NCBI RefSeq assembly: GCF_000758685.1
Contig: NZ_CP009286.1
Location: forward strand, 2,200,501 to 2,264,500
DNA length: 64,000 nucleotides
Source: Paenibacillus stellifer
Lineage (GTDB): Bacteria > Bacillota > Bacilli > Paenibacillales > Paenibacillaceae
Direction of reading: 5' to 3'
The position numbers and the translations under genes were made by a program. The notes under the pieces are model-generated. The model was not told where the DNA came from. It was given only the letters and a program-made list of their open reading frames with translations, and made no database searches. Shown here piece by piece: positions 1 to 8,271 of the stretch (the stretch's first letter is position 1; the number at the start of each line of letters is the position of its first letter).

Positions 1-143
1 TGCGCGGTCCCGGTAAAGTCTGGGTGCAGTCGCTGCCATTCAACCGGATGGCTGACCGTATCCTGTCGGCGGCCCGAGGAACGGGCCGGAAGGAAGAGGG
101 CAGCATTCTTGGCGGCCTCGGCAATCTGCTGGACGGCAGATAA
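1..143 (+). CDS. AIM24 / TIGR00266 family protein, C-terminal end (partial)
   Basis: Only the last 46 codons are in the window; the frame is open from base 3 to a TAA at 141-143. The peptide begins RGPGKVWVQSLPF and continues with NRMADRIL, the pattern seen at the C-terminus of the AIM24/TIGR00266 beta-prism proteins, and ends in a glycine-rich tail (ILGGLGNLLDG). The molecular role of bacterial members is not settled. A strong hairpin lies about 110 bp downstream. The family call rests on this short tail only. Confidence 0.6.
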   Translation, partial: RGPGKVWVQSLPFNRMADRILSAARGTGRKEEGSILGGLGNLLDGR

Positions 144-251
144 GATGCTGTTCACCGCGGGCTGTCGCGGAAGAGCTGCACTGTGATATAAGCTGTACGC
201 GTACAGTCCTGTCCCTGACCAGCGGGCAGGCTGGTGCGGCGGAAGCAGAAG

Positions 252-282
252 AAGACCGGATTCCGAGGAATCCGGTCTTTTG
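252..282. terminator. Strong hairpin, likely bidirectional terminator
   Basis: A perfect 13-bp stem (252-264 with 267-279, arms AAGACCGGATTCC and GGAATCCGGTCTT) has a 2-nt loop and runs into Ts on the + strand. It lies between the AIM24-like gene and the convergent GNAT gene, so it can serve both strands. Confidence 0.75.
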
Positions 283-299
283 CTATGCTCGCGAATGGC

Positions 300-1091
300 T
301 TATACATCCAGCCGGTAGTAGGGCAGGTCTAGAGTGGGGACGAAACCGAGCTTTTGCGCCAGATTGTAGGAGCCTTCGTTCCCCTTCCGGCAAGCCCAGA
401 CCGGCTCCAGTCCATGCTCCAGGCAGTATTCAATCAGCGCCGCGCTTGCGTGATAGGCATACCCTTTTCCCCGATGGCCTTCCATGCTCTCAATTCCGAT
501 CTCGAGCTGGCCGTCTTCAATAAACGCCGCAAAGGCAGTCGAGGCCGCTTCGCCTCCGTCCACTACCGTAAATCCGATGCCGCTTGCTTTAAATTGTTCT
601 GCGCTTCTCCAGAAATGCTTCGGCGCCACGCCTTCCAGCTTGGCAAAAAGCTCCGGAGCCGTCTGCACGATCTCCGGTTTCGAATCGGTCATGCCGGAGG
701 CCTTAAGCTGATGCCGTTCCTGGTCGAACCCAAAATTGATCCGGGCATATTCGGTAACCTTTCCGTTTTCTTTCACTATCTCATTGCCCAGGAGCGCGCA
801 CCAGGAGTGAGGGTATACCTGCAGCCATTCGGTCTTCGTTCTGACCCCGCGCCGATTGCTTATGTAATCTGTCAGTTCTTCCGCAAAATCTTGCCTGCCG
901 CTCTCGCCCGCCAGCAGCGACATCCCGTAGGGATGAACGATATAGACGGCGCGGGGCTCGTCCGCATCATCGGCAAATACCTCGCCCGGAACCTGCCCGC
1001 GAAGGACGGCCTTGGCGAACAGCGTGTTGATCGGCGTCTGCTGCAAAATTTCTTCGGCTCTGCCATATTGCTTCGAGTTTAAAGAGATCAT
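300..1091 (-). CDS. GNAT family N-acetyltransferase (zwittermicin-resistance-like GNAT)
   Basis: The 263-residue protein has its GNAT fold in the C-terminal half. The acetyl-CoA loop is visible as GHRGKGYAYHASAALI (about residues 200-215), followed by the WACRKGNEGSYNLAQKLGF segment typical of GNAT motif B. The long N-terminal half and overall length match the family that includes the zwittermicin A self-resistance acetyltransferase. The substrate is unknown. Its ATG overlaps the TGA of the upstream LysR gene by 4 bp (ATGA at 1088-1091), so the two are cotranscribed and translationally coupled. Confidence 0.7.
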   Translation of the reverse strand: MISLNSKQYGRAEEILQQTPINTLFAKAVLRGQVPGEVFADDADEPRAVYIVHPYGMSLLAGESGRQDFAEELTDYISNRRGVRTKTEWLQVYPHSWCALLGNEIVKENGKVTEYARINFGFDQERHQLKASGMTDSKPEIVQTAPELFAKLEGVAPKHFWRSAEQFKASGIGFTVVDGGEAASTAFAAFIEDGQLEIGIESMEGHRGKGYAYHASAALIEYCLEHGLEPVWACRKGNEGSYNLAQKLGFVPTLDLPYYRLDV

Positions 1092-1987
1092 TCGGACACT
1101 TCCTTTGCTGAATGTTCATCAAGCGACTGCTTGAATACCTGCACGGCCATGTTAGCCGGACCGGTTTTGGGCATGATCACGGAGAATTCCCGTTCCATCC
1201 GCCCTTGGTTCGCCTTCAGTTCCACAATTTCACCAGATTCCAGTTCCCTCCGCACAATCCATTTTGACAGAATTGAGATGCCGAGTCCCGAGGCGACACC
1301 CTCCTTGATGCCCTGGCTGCTGTTGAAAATATACGATTTCTTGACGTCCAGTGCGTGCTTCGAAATAAAGCTGTCGCTGAAGGCACGGGTTCCCGATCCG
1401 CTCTCCCGGATTACCCATACCTGCTTCTGAAGCTGCTCCCGGCTAATGGAACGCTCCTTCGCGAGCGGATGACCTTGAGCGGCGACCAGGACCATTTCAT
1501 CTTTCATAAATGGGTACACGCTCAAATCCGGCGCATGGGTTTCGCCTTCGATCAAACCCAGATCAAGGGCGCCTGTTCGGACCTCATGAACCGTCTCTTC
1601 GGTGTTCCCGATCCTGACCTCAACCTCAACAAGGGGATACCGGCGGACAAAAGCGGCAAGACGCCCGGGCAGCACATATTCCCCGACTGTAAAGCTAGCC
1701 CCGATCCGCAGCGTGCCGGTGACTTCATTCTGCAGCAGCGCAATAGCCTGGGCCGCTTCATCATACAATCCCAGCATCACCTTGGCCCGCGAATACAAAA
1801 TCTCCCCGGCTTCCGTCAGGCTGACCTGTTTCGAATTGCGGTTAAAAAGCCGTGCGCCGAACTCGTTCTCCAGATTGCGGACATGGAGGCTGACCCCGGG
1901 CTGAGAGAGATTGAGCCGCTCGGCCGCTCTGGAGAAATGGCGCTCCTCGGCGACTGTAACAAATACACGAATCGCATCGGTTATCAT
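1088..1987 (-). CDS. LysR family transcriptional regulator (YeiE/CysL-like)
   Basis: A 299-residue LysR-type regulator. The N-terminal winged helix-turn-helix covers about residues 1-60 (AAERLNLSQPGVSLHVRNLE), followed by a substrate-binding domain with the YPLVEVEVRIGNTEE segment and the GVASGLGISILS segment of the effector domain. It is divergent from the YeiH-type transporter at 2186. The same pairing exists in Escherichia coli (yeiE/yeiH), and its Bacillus relatives include CysL (YwfK), a sulfur-metabolism activator. I infer that it controls yeiH and itself through the inverted repeat at 2076-2098. The GNAT gene overlaps its 3' end by 4 bp. Confidence 0.8.
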   Translation of the reverse strand: MITDAIRVFVTVAEERHFSRAAERLNLSQPGVSLHVRNLENEFGARLFNRNSKQVSLTEAGEILYSRAKVMLGLYDEAAQAIALLQNEVTGTLRIGASFTVGEYVLPGRLAAFVRRYPLVEVEVRIGNTEETVHEVRTGALDLGLIEGETHAPDLSVYPFMKDEMVLVAAQGHPLAKERSISREQLQKQVWVIRESGSGTRAFSDSFISKHALDVKKSYIFNSSQGIKEGVASGLGISILSKWIVRRELESGEIVELKANQGRMEREFSVIMPKTGPANMAVQVFKQSLDEHSAKEVSE

Positions 1988-2075
1988 AGCGAATCCTCAT
2001 TTTTGTGGAGTTTTATCCTGATATTAATGCTTAATGAAGAAGTACACAAGGACGATCATCACAAAAACTAATGAT

Positions 2076-2123
2076 TGAAATAGCAAATCGGTATTTCACT
2101 CTGTTCTTTTCCGAACCTATAAT
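2076..2123 (+). promoter_or_regulatory. LysR box overlapping the yeiH promoter
   Basis: An inverted repeat TGAAAT-N11-ATTTCA (2076-2098) fits the T-N11-A rule for LysR-type operators. It overlaps a candidate sigma-A promoter reading rightwards: -35 TTTCAC (2094-2099), 18-bp spacer, -10 TATAAT (2118-2123). The arrangement suits control of yeiH by the divergent LysR protein. Confidence 0.55.
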
Positions 2124-2185
2124 TAGGGGCGTCAGCAAGGACTTGAGCTTGCGTTAATGGAATTACGTGAGGAGTGGATTTCATC

Positions 2186-3262
2186 ATGCGAACGGTCAAT
2201 ATCCGGTTAACAAATGCGCAGGGCGTGCATAATTTCATAAAAGGACTTGGGCTCTGCCTGCTCTTGGCGGTGTGCGCCAAATTGCTGTCGGAGCTGCCGC
2301 ATTTCGGTATCCTGGGCCAGCTGGTTATTGCCATTTTGCTCGGAATGGGCTGGAGAGGGATTTTCGGAGTGCCGGCCGGAGCGGAAGAAGGAGCTGCCTT
2401 TGCCGGGAAAAAGCTGCTTCGTTACGGAATCATTCTTCTCGGCATGCGGCTGAATTTGAGCGATATCGCGCACGCGGGGCTTAAAGTGTTTTTGCTGGTC
2501 GGCCTACAGATTGCCTTCACATTTGCCGTTATGCTGGGGCTGGCCCGTCTGTTGAAGCTTGATCCCGGAACCGGTCTGTTGACGGCTTGCGGAACGGCCA
2601 TATGCGGGGCGGCCGCCGTTGCAGCCATTTCGCCGCAGATCAAGGCGAGCGATGAGGAGACGGCAGCCGCCGTGGCGACAGTCGCTCTGCTTGGAACGGT
2701 CTGGACGCTTGCATATACAATTTCCCTCCCCTGGCTTGGACTAAGCCCGGCAGGCTATGGAGTGTTCGCCGGAGCGAGTCTTCATGAAATCGCCCATGTC
2801 ATCGCCGCAGCGGGTCCGGCGGGAAGGGAAGCGCTAGATCTGGCTGTTGTCGTGAAGCTGACGCGGGTAGCCATGCTTGTTCCCGTCGCGCTGGTTATCG
2901 GCTTCTGGGATGCCCGGAAGAGAGCGCGGAAATTGCAGCTAACAAGCAATGAAGTATTATCGGGTAATAATCCTCAGCCAGAGCGAGCCAGATGGAGGGA
3001 GATCCCGGTACCCTGGTTCATCCTGGGTTTTCTGATTATGAGCGGACTGAATACGCTGAAGCTGATACCAACTCCGGCAGCCGATGCTGTCGTAACCGGT
3101 GCTTATCAGCTGATGGCAACGGCTATGGCCGGTCTTGGCCTTGGTGTGAACGCCGCATCGCTGATCAGGAAAGGGGTTAAGCCACTTGCTGCGGGCGCGA
3201 CCGGTTCGGTGCTGCTGTCGGGTTTCGTGTATGCCCTGATTGGTTGGTTTCGTATTGGATAA
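2186..3262 (+). CDS. yeiH: YeiH family putative sulfate/anion exporter (UPF0324)
   Basis: A 358-residue membrane protein with about ten hydrophobic segments. It has the family hallmarks GQLVIAILLGMGWRG near the N-terminus, LLTACGTAICGAAAVAAISP in the centre and GASLHEIAHVIAAA further on. YeiH proteins are predicted anion (sulfate) exporters of the cytoplasmic membrane; the substrate is rarely tested. The ATG at 2186 is preferred because GAGGAG (2169-2174) sits 11 nt before it, while the upstream in-frame GTG at 2174 overlaps that site. Single-gene unit facing the LysR regulator. Confidence 0.8.
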   Translation: MRTVNIRLTNAQGVHNFIKGLGLCLLLAVCAKLLSELPHFGILGQLVIAILLGMGWRGIFGVPAGAEEGAAFAGKKLLRYGIILLGMRLNLSDIAHAGLKVFLLVGLQIAFTFAVMLGLARLLKLDPGTGLLTACGTAICGAAAVAAISPQIKASDEETAAAVATVALLGTVWTLAYTISLPWLGLSPAGYGVFAGASLHEIAHVIAAAGPAGREALDLAVVVKLTRVAMLVPVALVIGFWDARKRARKLQLTSNEVLSGNNPQPERARWREIPVPWFILGFLIMSGLNTLKLIPTPAADAVVTGAYQLMATAMAGLGLGVNAASLIRKGVKPLAAGATGSVLLSGFVYALIGWFRIG

Positions 3263-3270
3263 CCTTATCG

Positions 3271-4098
3271 TTAAACCCGCTGTACTGCCCATAACAGCAC
3301 ATCCAGCCGCGTGGTGTATGTAGTGACTGCCGGTTCGGCGGAAAGGTAGAGTCCATAGGATTGTGCAAGAGTATTCGTCTCAAGCCGGACCCTTGCACTC
3401 TGAAGCGGCCAGGGGAGATGATGGATATGCCCTCTGTAGAGGTTCCCTTTCCGGTCGGCTGCATACAGGCAGTATCTTTCGGTCAGCCAATGAACAAGTG
3501 AGCCTGGTTCTGCATGAAATACGGCGTCGTCAGCCGGATCATACAGTGCGGAAAAAGCGGCTTCCCGGCCGAAACGTCGTCTTTCACTATTGTAATGAAA
3601 TCCGTCTTCCTGCCGAACGGCCTTCATCAAGGCGTATTGGTAAGGAAGATGGGCGAACATCCTCGCACCCGCGACCGCCAGCCGGCTGGACGCTTCCAGC
3701 GTCAGGAAGCAGATGCCCGGGACTCCATTCCGTGAGACATAGGTTCGCAGATTAAGCTCCAGGAAACGGCCTGCGAAGGGCAGCGGCGGTGTTCCGCGCA
3801 GCATCAGAGGGCTTAGGATGAACGGGGACATGCTGACCCAGGGCCGTCCTTCATAGTACTCCAGCTCCACCCCTTTCGGCACATAGGGAAGCAGCTCCGC
3901 TTCATCGGCGGGCCAATGAAGAAAGAGCAGATCGTTCCACACCTGCTTCATGACCCAGAATCCGCCGGGAAGCGGAAAGGGGCGATGCTGACTGTGCCTC
4001 AGAATATGCCCAGCAAGCCGGATATTATTCTGAAACCGCTCCATCCGTTTGGGGAAATGGATGAAGCGGTTTTCTTTTTCAGGAATGCCGGTTGACAT
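3271..4098 (-). CDS. YqjF family protein (DUF2071)
   Basis: Up to 275 residues. The recognisable domain starts near KQVWNDLLFLHWP and contains the DUF2071 pattern: PKGVELEYYEGRPWVSMSPF, then FLELNLRTYVSRNGVPGI and a late LYAADRKGNLYRGHIHH segment. The biochemical role is unknown; the fold resembles acetoacetate decarboxylase-like proteins. The start is uncertain: an ATG at 3951 (226 residues) begins exactly at the domain, whereas the longest frame starts at 4098, inside a -35 element for the opposite strand. No strong ribosome binding site marks either. It converges on yeiH with an 8-bp gap. Confidence 0.65.
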   Translation of the reverse strand: MSTGIPEKENRFIHFPKRMERFQNNIRLAGHILRHSQHRPFPLPGGFWVMKQVWNDLLFLHWPADEAELLPYVPKGVELEYYEGRPWVSMSPFILSPLMLRGTPPLPFAGRFLELNLRTYVSRNGVPGICFLTLEASSRLAVAGARMFAHLPYQYALMKAVRQEDGFHYNSERRRFGREAAFSALYDPADDAVFHAEPGSLVHWLTERYCLYAADRKGNLYRGHIHHLPWPLQSARVRLETNTLAQSYGLYLSAEPAVTTYTTRLDVLLWAVQRV

Positions 4099-4121
4099 CG
4101 GTGCTGTGTTTGACCTATGAT
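4092..4121 (+). promoter_or_regulatory. Sigma-A promoter for the 4225 gene pair
   Basis: TTGACA (4092-4097), 18-bp spacer, TATGAT (4116-4121). It reads toward the two small genes at 4225 and 4725. A short tandem repeat of the 8-bp unit aattagta (three copies, about 4135-4158) lies in the leader. Confidence 0.5.
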
Positions 4122-4224
4122 AGCGTTGTTGCTGAATTAGTAAATTAGTAAATTAGTAATTTCGAAATCGGTAAGCAATAAGTGAACGAAGTTCATCAGA
4201 ACCAAAGGACGGGTGAAATTAATT

Positions 4225-4704
4225 ATGAAAATTCCGACAACGCTCAAACATAAACCGGTCATCGTATCCGAGAACTATGAACAGGTAGACGGCCGTAATT
4301 CAAATCAGACCGATGCCAAGGGGCTTTCACTGGGTCTTGCCCAGTGGAATGACCGTGGAAAAGTCGATATTTCGGCCAAAGTATGGCGCTATACCGGCGA
4401 GAAATGGTCCCGCCAGTCGGAGGAGCTTCCGCTTCACCGGGTGCTGGATCTCGCCATTCTGGTCGCGCGCAGCATGGAGCATTTTCGCGAGGCTTATCGG
4501 TATCCTGAACTGTATGATCCCGAGAATCCGGTCATCGACCGGATCGGGCTTCAGGGCGACGCCATGACGGTATCGGTATGCACGGACAACGACCGCATCG
4601 GAGAGGATATCAAGCTGTTCAATCAGGCGCTCAGCGATAACAGCGAATTGATCGGGGAACGGCTGAAGACGCTGTCCACTATTTTGAAAGAGATGGGTTA
4701 TTAA
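4225..4704 (+). CDS. Small cytosolic protein of unknown function (possibly DUF6530)
   Basis: 159 residues from the ATG at 4225; an in-frame GTG at 4213 would add four. GGGTGA (4211-4216) lies 8 nt before the ATG. No signal peptide or membrane segment is visible. The N-terminal part has a charged, beta-rich pattern (LSLGLAQWNDRGKVDISAKVWR), and a conserved-looking helical region (LHRVLDLAILVARSMEHFREAYRYPELYDP) follows. It resembles uncharacterised proteins annotated DUF6530 in Paenibacillus, but I am unsure of that family name. It is followed after 20 bp by the GIY-YIG-like gene and probably cotranscribed with it. Confidence 0.6.
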   Translation: MKIPTTLKHKPVIVSENYEQVDGRNSNQTDAKGLSLGLAQWNDRGKVDISAKVWRYTGEKWSRQSEELPLHRVLDLAILVARSMEHFREAYRYPELYDPENPVIDRIGLQGDAMTVSVCTDNDRIGEDIKLFNQALSDNSELIGERLKTLSTILKEMGY

Positions 4705-4724
4705 TAATAGAAGGAGGATGTCAA

Positions 4725-5114
4725 ATGCAGCCGGATAAACAGAGGAAAAAAGAGCTTGCTTCGGCTTATGCGCAGTCTTTTCGCCCGATGGGCGTGTATC
4801 AGATCCGGAATGTGAAGAACGGTAAAATTCTGGTGCTCGGCAGCATGGATTTGCCCGGAGCGCGTAACCGGCTTGCCTTCATGCAGCAGACCAAACTGAA
4901 TTCCATTATGGAATTGAGGGAGGACTGGAAGGAGTATAGCGGGGATGCCTTTGTCTTTGAAGAGCTCGACCAGATCAAGCCCCGTGAGGAGAGCGTTGCC
5001 GACCGGGCTGAACTGAAGAGCTACCAGGAAGAGGTTGATGCTCTTCTGGAGCTGTGGATCGATAAGCTGCAGCCATTCGGTGACAAGGGATACAATAAAC
5101 CGAAGCGCAAGTAA
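4725..5114 (+). CDS. GIY-YIG nuclease family protein
   Basis: 129 residues. A degenerate GIY-YIG core is visible: GVYQIRNVKNGKILVLGS (about residues 23-40) stands for the GIY...YIG strands, followed by LPGARNRLAFMQ carrying a family-typical arginine and a FVFEELDQI strand with the expected acidic residue. Members of this group with LPG..NR are common in Firmicutes and have no assigned role; the second tyrosine of the classic motif is replaced (VLG), so catalysis is doubtful. The ribosome binding site AAGGAGG sits upstream of the ATG. A terminator follows at 5149. Confidence 0.65.
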   Translation: MQPDKQRKKELASAYAQSFRPMGVYQIRNVKNGKILVLGSMDLPGARNRLAFMQQTKLNSIMELREDWKEYSGDAFVFEELDQIKPREESVADRAELKSYQEEVDALLELWIDKLQPFGDKGYNKPKRK

Positions 5115-5148
5115 GGATGCGGCAGTGGAGAAATGACGAATTGAGACA

Positions 5149-5185
5149 GGACCCGGTCAGGTTAACCTTGGCCGGGTCCTTTTTG
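5149..5185 (+). terminator. Rho-independent terminator
   Basis: GGACCCGG (5149-5156) pairs with CCGGGTCC (5172-5179), with a short inner stem, and is followed by TTTTT (5180-5184). It ends the two-gene unit 4225-5114. Confidence 0.8.
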
Positions 5186-5306
5186 TATGATTGCGAACAG
5201 GCTTCGACACGGTGGAGGGGATTGAAACCGAGATGGTGTTGGCAAAAAAATCCGGTCAGAAAGCCTACGCCGGATCTCGGTATATCGTAAGATTTAATAC
5301 CGACTG

Positions 5307-6470
5307 CTAACCGCTCGTCTGCAAAGTATGTGTGAACGTAATAATCTCATGGCCGGTATTGTAGGTGAAAGTAAGCTTATTTCCGGTCCGGCCGGTATAA
5401 GTGAGGAAGTCTCCCCAGGTCATGGGGTCCACTTCTTCGGTTTGCTGCTGCAATTCTTCGTCGAAGAACTCCTTGTACAGAAGCGTTTGTTCACCGGTGT
5501 TGCGGTTGAGCAAAGTCAGAAGCCCGGTGTTGTAAGGGCGAATCAAGGCTATGTCCGAATCGAACGCCTCAACCTGGTAGATAAGCGCAGGGTCCGCAGA
5601 GGCATTATCTCCCATCAGCTTTGACAGATCGTACGATTCCAACACGCGGCCTGTCCTGTCTTCAATGAGCCGCAGTGTCCGTCCATCGCTCATAATCAGC
5701 CTCCCGTCTGACCAGACGGCCGGACTGCCGAAACTCGACTTCACGGCAATATGAGCCTTGCGCAGTACAGCACCATCTTTGAGGATGAATGTATCATAGG
5801 CTGTATTAAAATGCGGTTCACCGTACACATTTCGGACCTGCAGCCGCAGGAGACCGCCGGGTGTACGCTGGAAATCAAAATCAACGACATCCAGCAATTG
5901 GCCGAGATCGGCGATCTTGTGCTTCGCCCCCTGGCCTGTCGTTACATACAGCTCGCCGGAGTCGAGGGAAACGGCATATTCGGCGCCTTCGAACTTCTCC
6001 GAATAGCTTCTGAACATATGAAGCCCGTTCGCTAGCAGTGTCTTCTTCTTCGCATCCCAGACGACATTGCCACCGTCCAGTGCCTTGACCAGGAACTTAG
6101 CCGGAATGTAAACCTGCTTGTTAGATACGAATGGAACGCCGCCGATATCAACCAGCTTGCCGTCCAGTATGCCGCTGCGGCTGCCTACCCGGACGGCGAA
6201 GCTCTTCTCCCAGCCCTTGAAGGAGACACGTTTGCTGGGTGCGTCAACTGTTACGGTAATGCCGGCAGCTTCGGCAGTAGACGCGGGTAAATAAGCAACG
6301 CCATTCTTAATGATCGCGTTGCCTGTGGAGCCGACGGACAGGGTGCCGCCGTTCGTGAAGGTCAAACGGACGTAGGCGGATTCCGTGGCATAGGCGGCCG
6401 TTGGCGTTAACGCCTCAGCGGAGAGCAGCAGGGTAGCAGCTGTTATGGGAATGAGCAGCCATTTTTTCAT
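5307..6470 (-). CDS. Secreted stalk-domain protein (copper amine oxidase N-terminal-like)
   Basis: 387 residues. An N-terminal signal peptide (MKKWLLIPITAATLLLSAEA, probably cleaved after the alanine-rich stretch) leads into a stalk-type domain: INGVAYLPAS-like strand IIKNGVAYLPASTAEAAGI (about residues 53-71), then a second motif GGVPFVSNKQVYIPAKFLVKALDG and VVWDAKKKTLLANG. The remaining 240 residues form a beta-rich region with repeating strand-turn units (WSDGRLIMSDGRTLRLIEDRTG) resembling a propeller fold. The protein is exported and probably cell-wall associated. It faces the related gene at 6604 head to head across 133 bp, and both may answer to the same signal. Substrate and role are unknown. 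Confidence 0.65.
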   Translation of the reverse strand: MKKWLLIPITAATLLLSAEALTPTAAYATESAYVRLTFTNGGTLSVGSTGNAIIKNGVAYLPASTAEAAGITVTVDAPSKRVSFKGWEKSFAVRVGSRSGILDGKLVDIGGVPFVSNKQVYIPAKFLVKALDGGNVVWDAKKKTLLANGLHMFRSYSEKFEGAEYAVSLDSGELYVTTGQGAKHKIADLGQLLDVVDFDFQRTPGGLLRLQVRNVYGEPHFNTAYDTFILKDGAVLRKAHIAVKSSFGSPAVWSDGRLIMSDGRTLRLIEDRTGRVLESYDLSKLMGDNASADPALIYQVEAFDSDIALIRPYNTGLLTLLNRNTGEQTLLYKEFFDEELQQQTEEVDPMTWGDFLTYTGRTGNKLTFTYNTGHEIITFTHTLQTSG

Positions 6471-6603
6471 CGGAGTGGAAAAGCTCCTTTCGAATAATAA
6501 ACATACAAATATTTACTGGTGATATAGACTATAGACGGGGAAGAGCCGCCGAAAGTTTCGGCACAGTCTCAAATTCACACCAATCATAAGGAGAGAGAGC
6601 GGA

Positions 6604-8067
6604 ATGAAGCTGAAGGTATGGGGCAGGTTGGGGATTGTCATGGCGGTCATATCTACCGCTTTATGTTTTACGGGAGGCGATGTGCGGGCAGAGTCCGCAG
6701 TTCGTCCGGTCAGCGCCGGAGGCGGACAAGGGCATGGCCTCGCCGCCTGGAGCGACGGAAGCGTGACGGGCTGGGGCTACAACAAGAACGGGCAGGTGGG
6801 AGACGGGACGAGCATCGATCAGTATATCCCTCGAAAAGTCTCGGGGCCGTCTGCCGTCACTCAGGTATCCGCCTGGAACAATCAGTCCTTTGCGCTGACC
6901 CGGCAGGGCGAGGTCTGGGCATGGGGCGAAACCTATTCGCCTTACATAGCCGGGGATGCGGCGCTGCCGTATCAGAAGCGGGGACTTCCGGTCAAGCTGG
7001 ACGGTCTTCAAGATGTCGCCTATATTGCTCCGAATGCCGGAAGCATCGCCGTTCACACAGACGGAACCGCGACATTATGGTATAAGACCTTCTCGGGGAC
7101 CCAAGGGGAAATGGTGGTCAAATATGCGAAGCTTCAAGTTGTCAAGAACGCCAAAACGGCCGCTGCTGTGGGCAATTACGCGCTGTTTCTGGACAAGGCT
7201 GGCAAGGTAAGCTCCGTCCGGACCTATAATGATGTGTACGGCCGGTATGTCCAGGAAGGCGATCCGTCCACCTTGCAGCCGGTCGCATCGTCTGTAACCC
7301 GCATGACCTCGAACTACAATGATGCCTTCCTGCTTCAGGCGGACGGGAAGGTGCTGAGCTGGAATTCCAATGAGCGAAAGACGAAGGCGGTTCCCGGCCT
7401 CAGCGGTGTCTATGATCTGGCGTCCGGTTTTAACCGCCTGTTCATACTGAAGAAGAATGGAACCGTCTGGGAGTGGGACTATAACGCAGGTTCGCTTGCC
7501 AAGCCGTTTCAGATTCAGGGTCTGGACGGCATAACGGCAGTATGGGGATCTACAGGAATGACGGGCTATGCGCTTCGCAAGGATGGAACACTCCTGTCCT
7601 GGGGACAGGGAACGTATGCCGGAATGGCATCCGGCAGCGGCGGACCGGTGAGTGACAAGGCCATTGTGCCGGTGCAGGTCCAGCAGCCGCTGAGCTGGAA
7701 GGTGAACGGGAAGGACGTGAGCTTCTACGCCTCGGCAGTTATCCTAAAGGATAAGCTCTATGTGCCTTATACAAGCGTCTTTAAGCCGCTCGGAGTCAAG
7801 GTGACCTCAGGCTACTCCGATCCGGACCCTGCCCATTACGGCAACGAGTTCCATATCTGGAACCTGGCCTACGGCGGACAGACGCTGGCCGTCAACATGA
7901 CAAGGCCGCAGGTGGTCTTTATGAACGGCAAGCCGATCAGCAGCCAGTTGAATATTGAGTATCTGGCCGATGCAACGCAGTTTCCGCTGGAAGAGATTAC
8001 CGGACTGTTAGGAATTCCTTACAGTTGGGACCGGACGACCGGAGAAGTCACTCTGGGGGCGGAATAG
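6604..8067 (+). CDS. Secreted RCC1-repeat protein with C-terminal stalk domain
   Basis: 487 residues with a signal peptide (hydrophobic core about residues 8-24, ending near VRAES). Residues about 35-345 hold RCC1-like propeller repeats: AAWSDGSVTGWGYNKNGQVGDG, ALTRQGEVWAWGE, FILKKNGTVWEWDY and ALRKDGTLLSWGQG. The C-terminal 130 residues form a stalk domain (KLYVPYTSVFKPLGVKV, then VVFMNGKPI and WDRTTGEVTLG). The ribosome binding site GGAGAGAG precedes the ATG. Proteins with this make-up are common in Paenibacillus and presumed cell-surface or secreted; no enzymatic motif is visible. It is followed by a hairpin at 8171. Confidence 0.75.
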   Translation: MKLKVWGRLGIVMAVISTALCFTGGDVRAESAVRPVSAGGGQGHGLAAWSDGSVTGWGYNKNGQVGDGTSIDQYIPRKVSGPSAVTQVSAWNNQSFALTRQGEVWAWGETYSPYIAGDAALPYQKRGLPVKLDGLQDVAYIAPNAGSIAVHTDGTATLWYKTFSGTQGEMVVKYAKLQVVKNAKTAAAVGNYALFLDKAGKVSSVRTYNDVYGRYVQEGDPSTLQPVASSVTRMTSNYNDAFLLQADGKVLSWNSNERKTKAVPGLSGVYDLASGFNRLFILKKNGTVWEWDYNAGSLAKPFQIQGLDGITAVWGSTGMTGYALRKDGTLLSWGQGTYAGMASGSGGPVSDKAIVPVQVQQPLSWKVNGKDVSFYASAVILKDKLYVPYTSVFKPLGVKVTSGYSDPDPAHYGNEFHIWNLAYGGQTLAVNMTRPQVVFMNGKPISSQLNIEYLADATQFPLEEITGLLGIPYSWDRTTGEVTLGAE

Positions 8068-8168
8068 ATCCATTAATTCTAATAAGCGGACCAAGCAGAG
8101 CGATGGCCTCGATGCGGATTCCAAGGTTATGCGATAGACGCGGAAGCTGTCATATTATTCTCAAATGT

Positions 8169-8230
8169 AAAAAAAGGCCGCTCTCCGGCCGGACATGCGG
8201 TAAACGCGTTCCGGCCGAGAACGGCCTTTC
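8169..8230. terminator. Long GC-rich hairpin between convergent genes
   Basis: AAAGGCCG and TCTCCGGCCGGA on the left pair with the TTCCGGCCGAGA and CGGCCTTT region on the right. The right arm is followed by TTT on the + strand, and the left side gives a T-run on the - strand. It can terminate both the RCC1 gene and the flavodiiron gene. Confidence 0.7.
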
Positions 8231-8271
8231 GTATGAGGTTTAGTTTCGATTAGGCTTCAGGGCGGCGTTTG

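Noticed and set aside
3177-3464. Open frame on the - strand across the yeiH 3' end
   Set aside because: It is a shadow of yeiH and the DUF2071 gene with no ribosome binding site and no family pattern.
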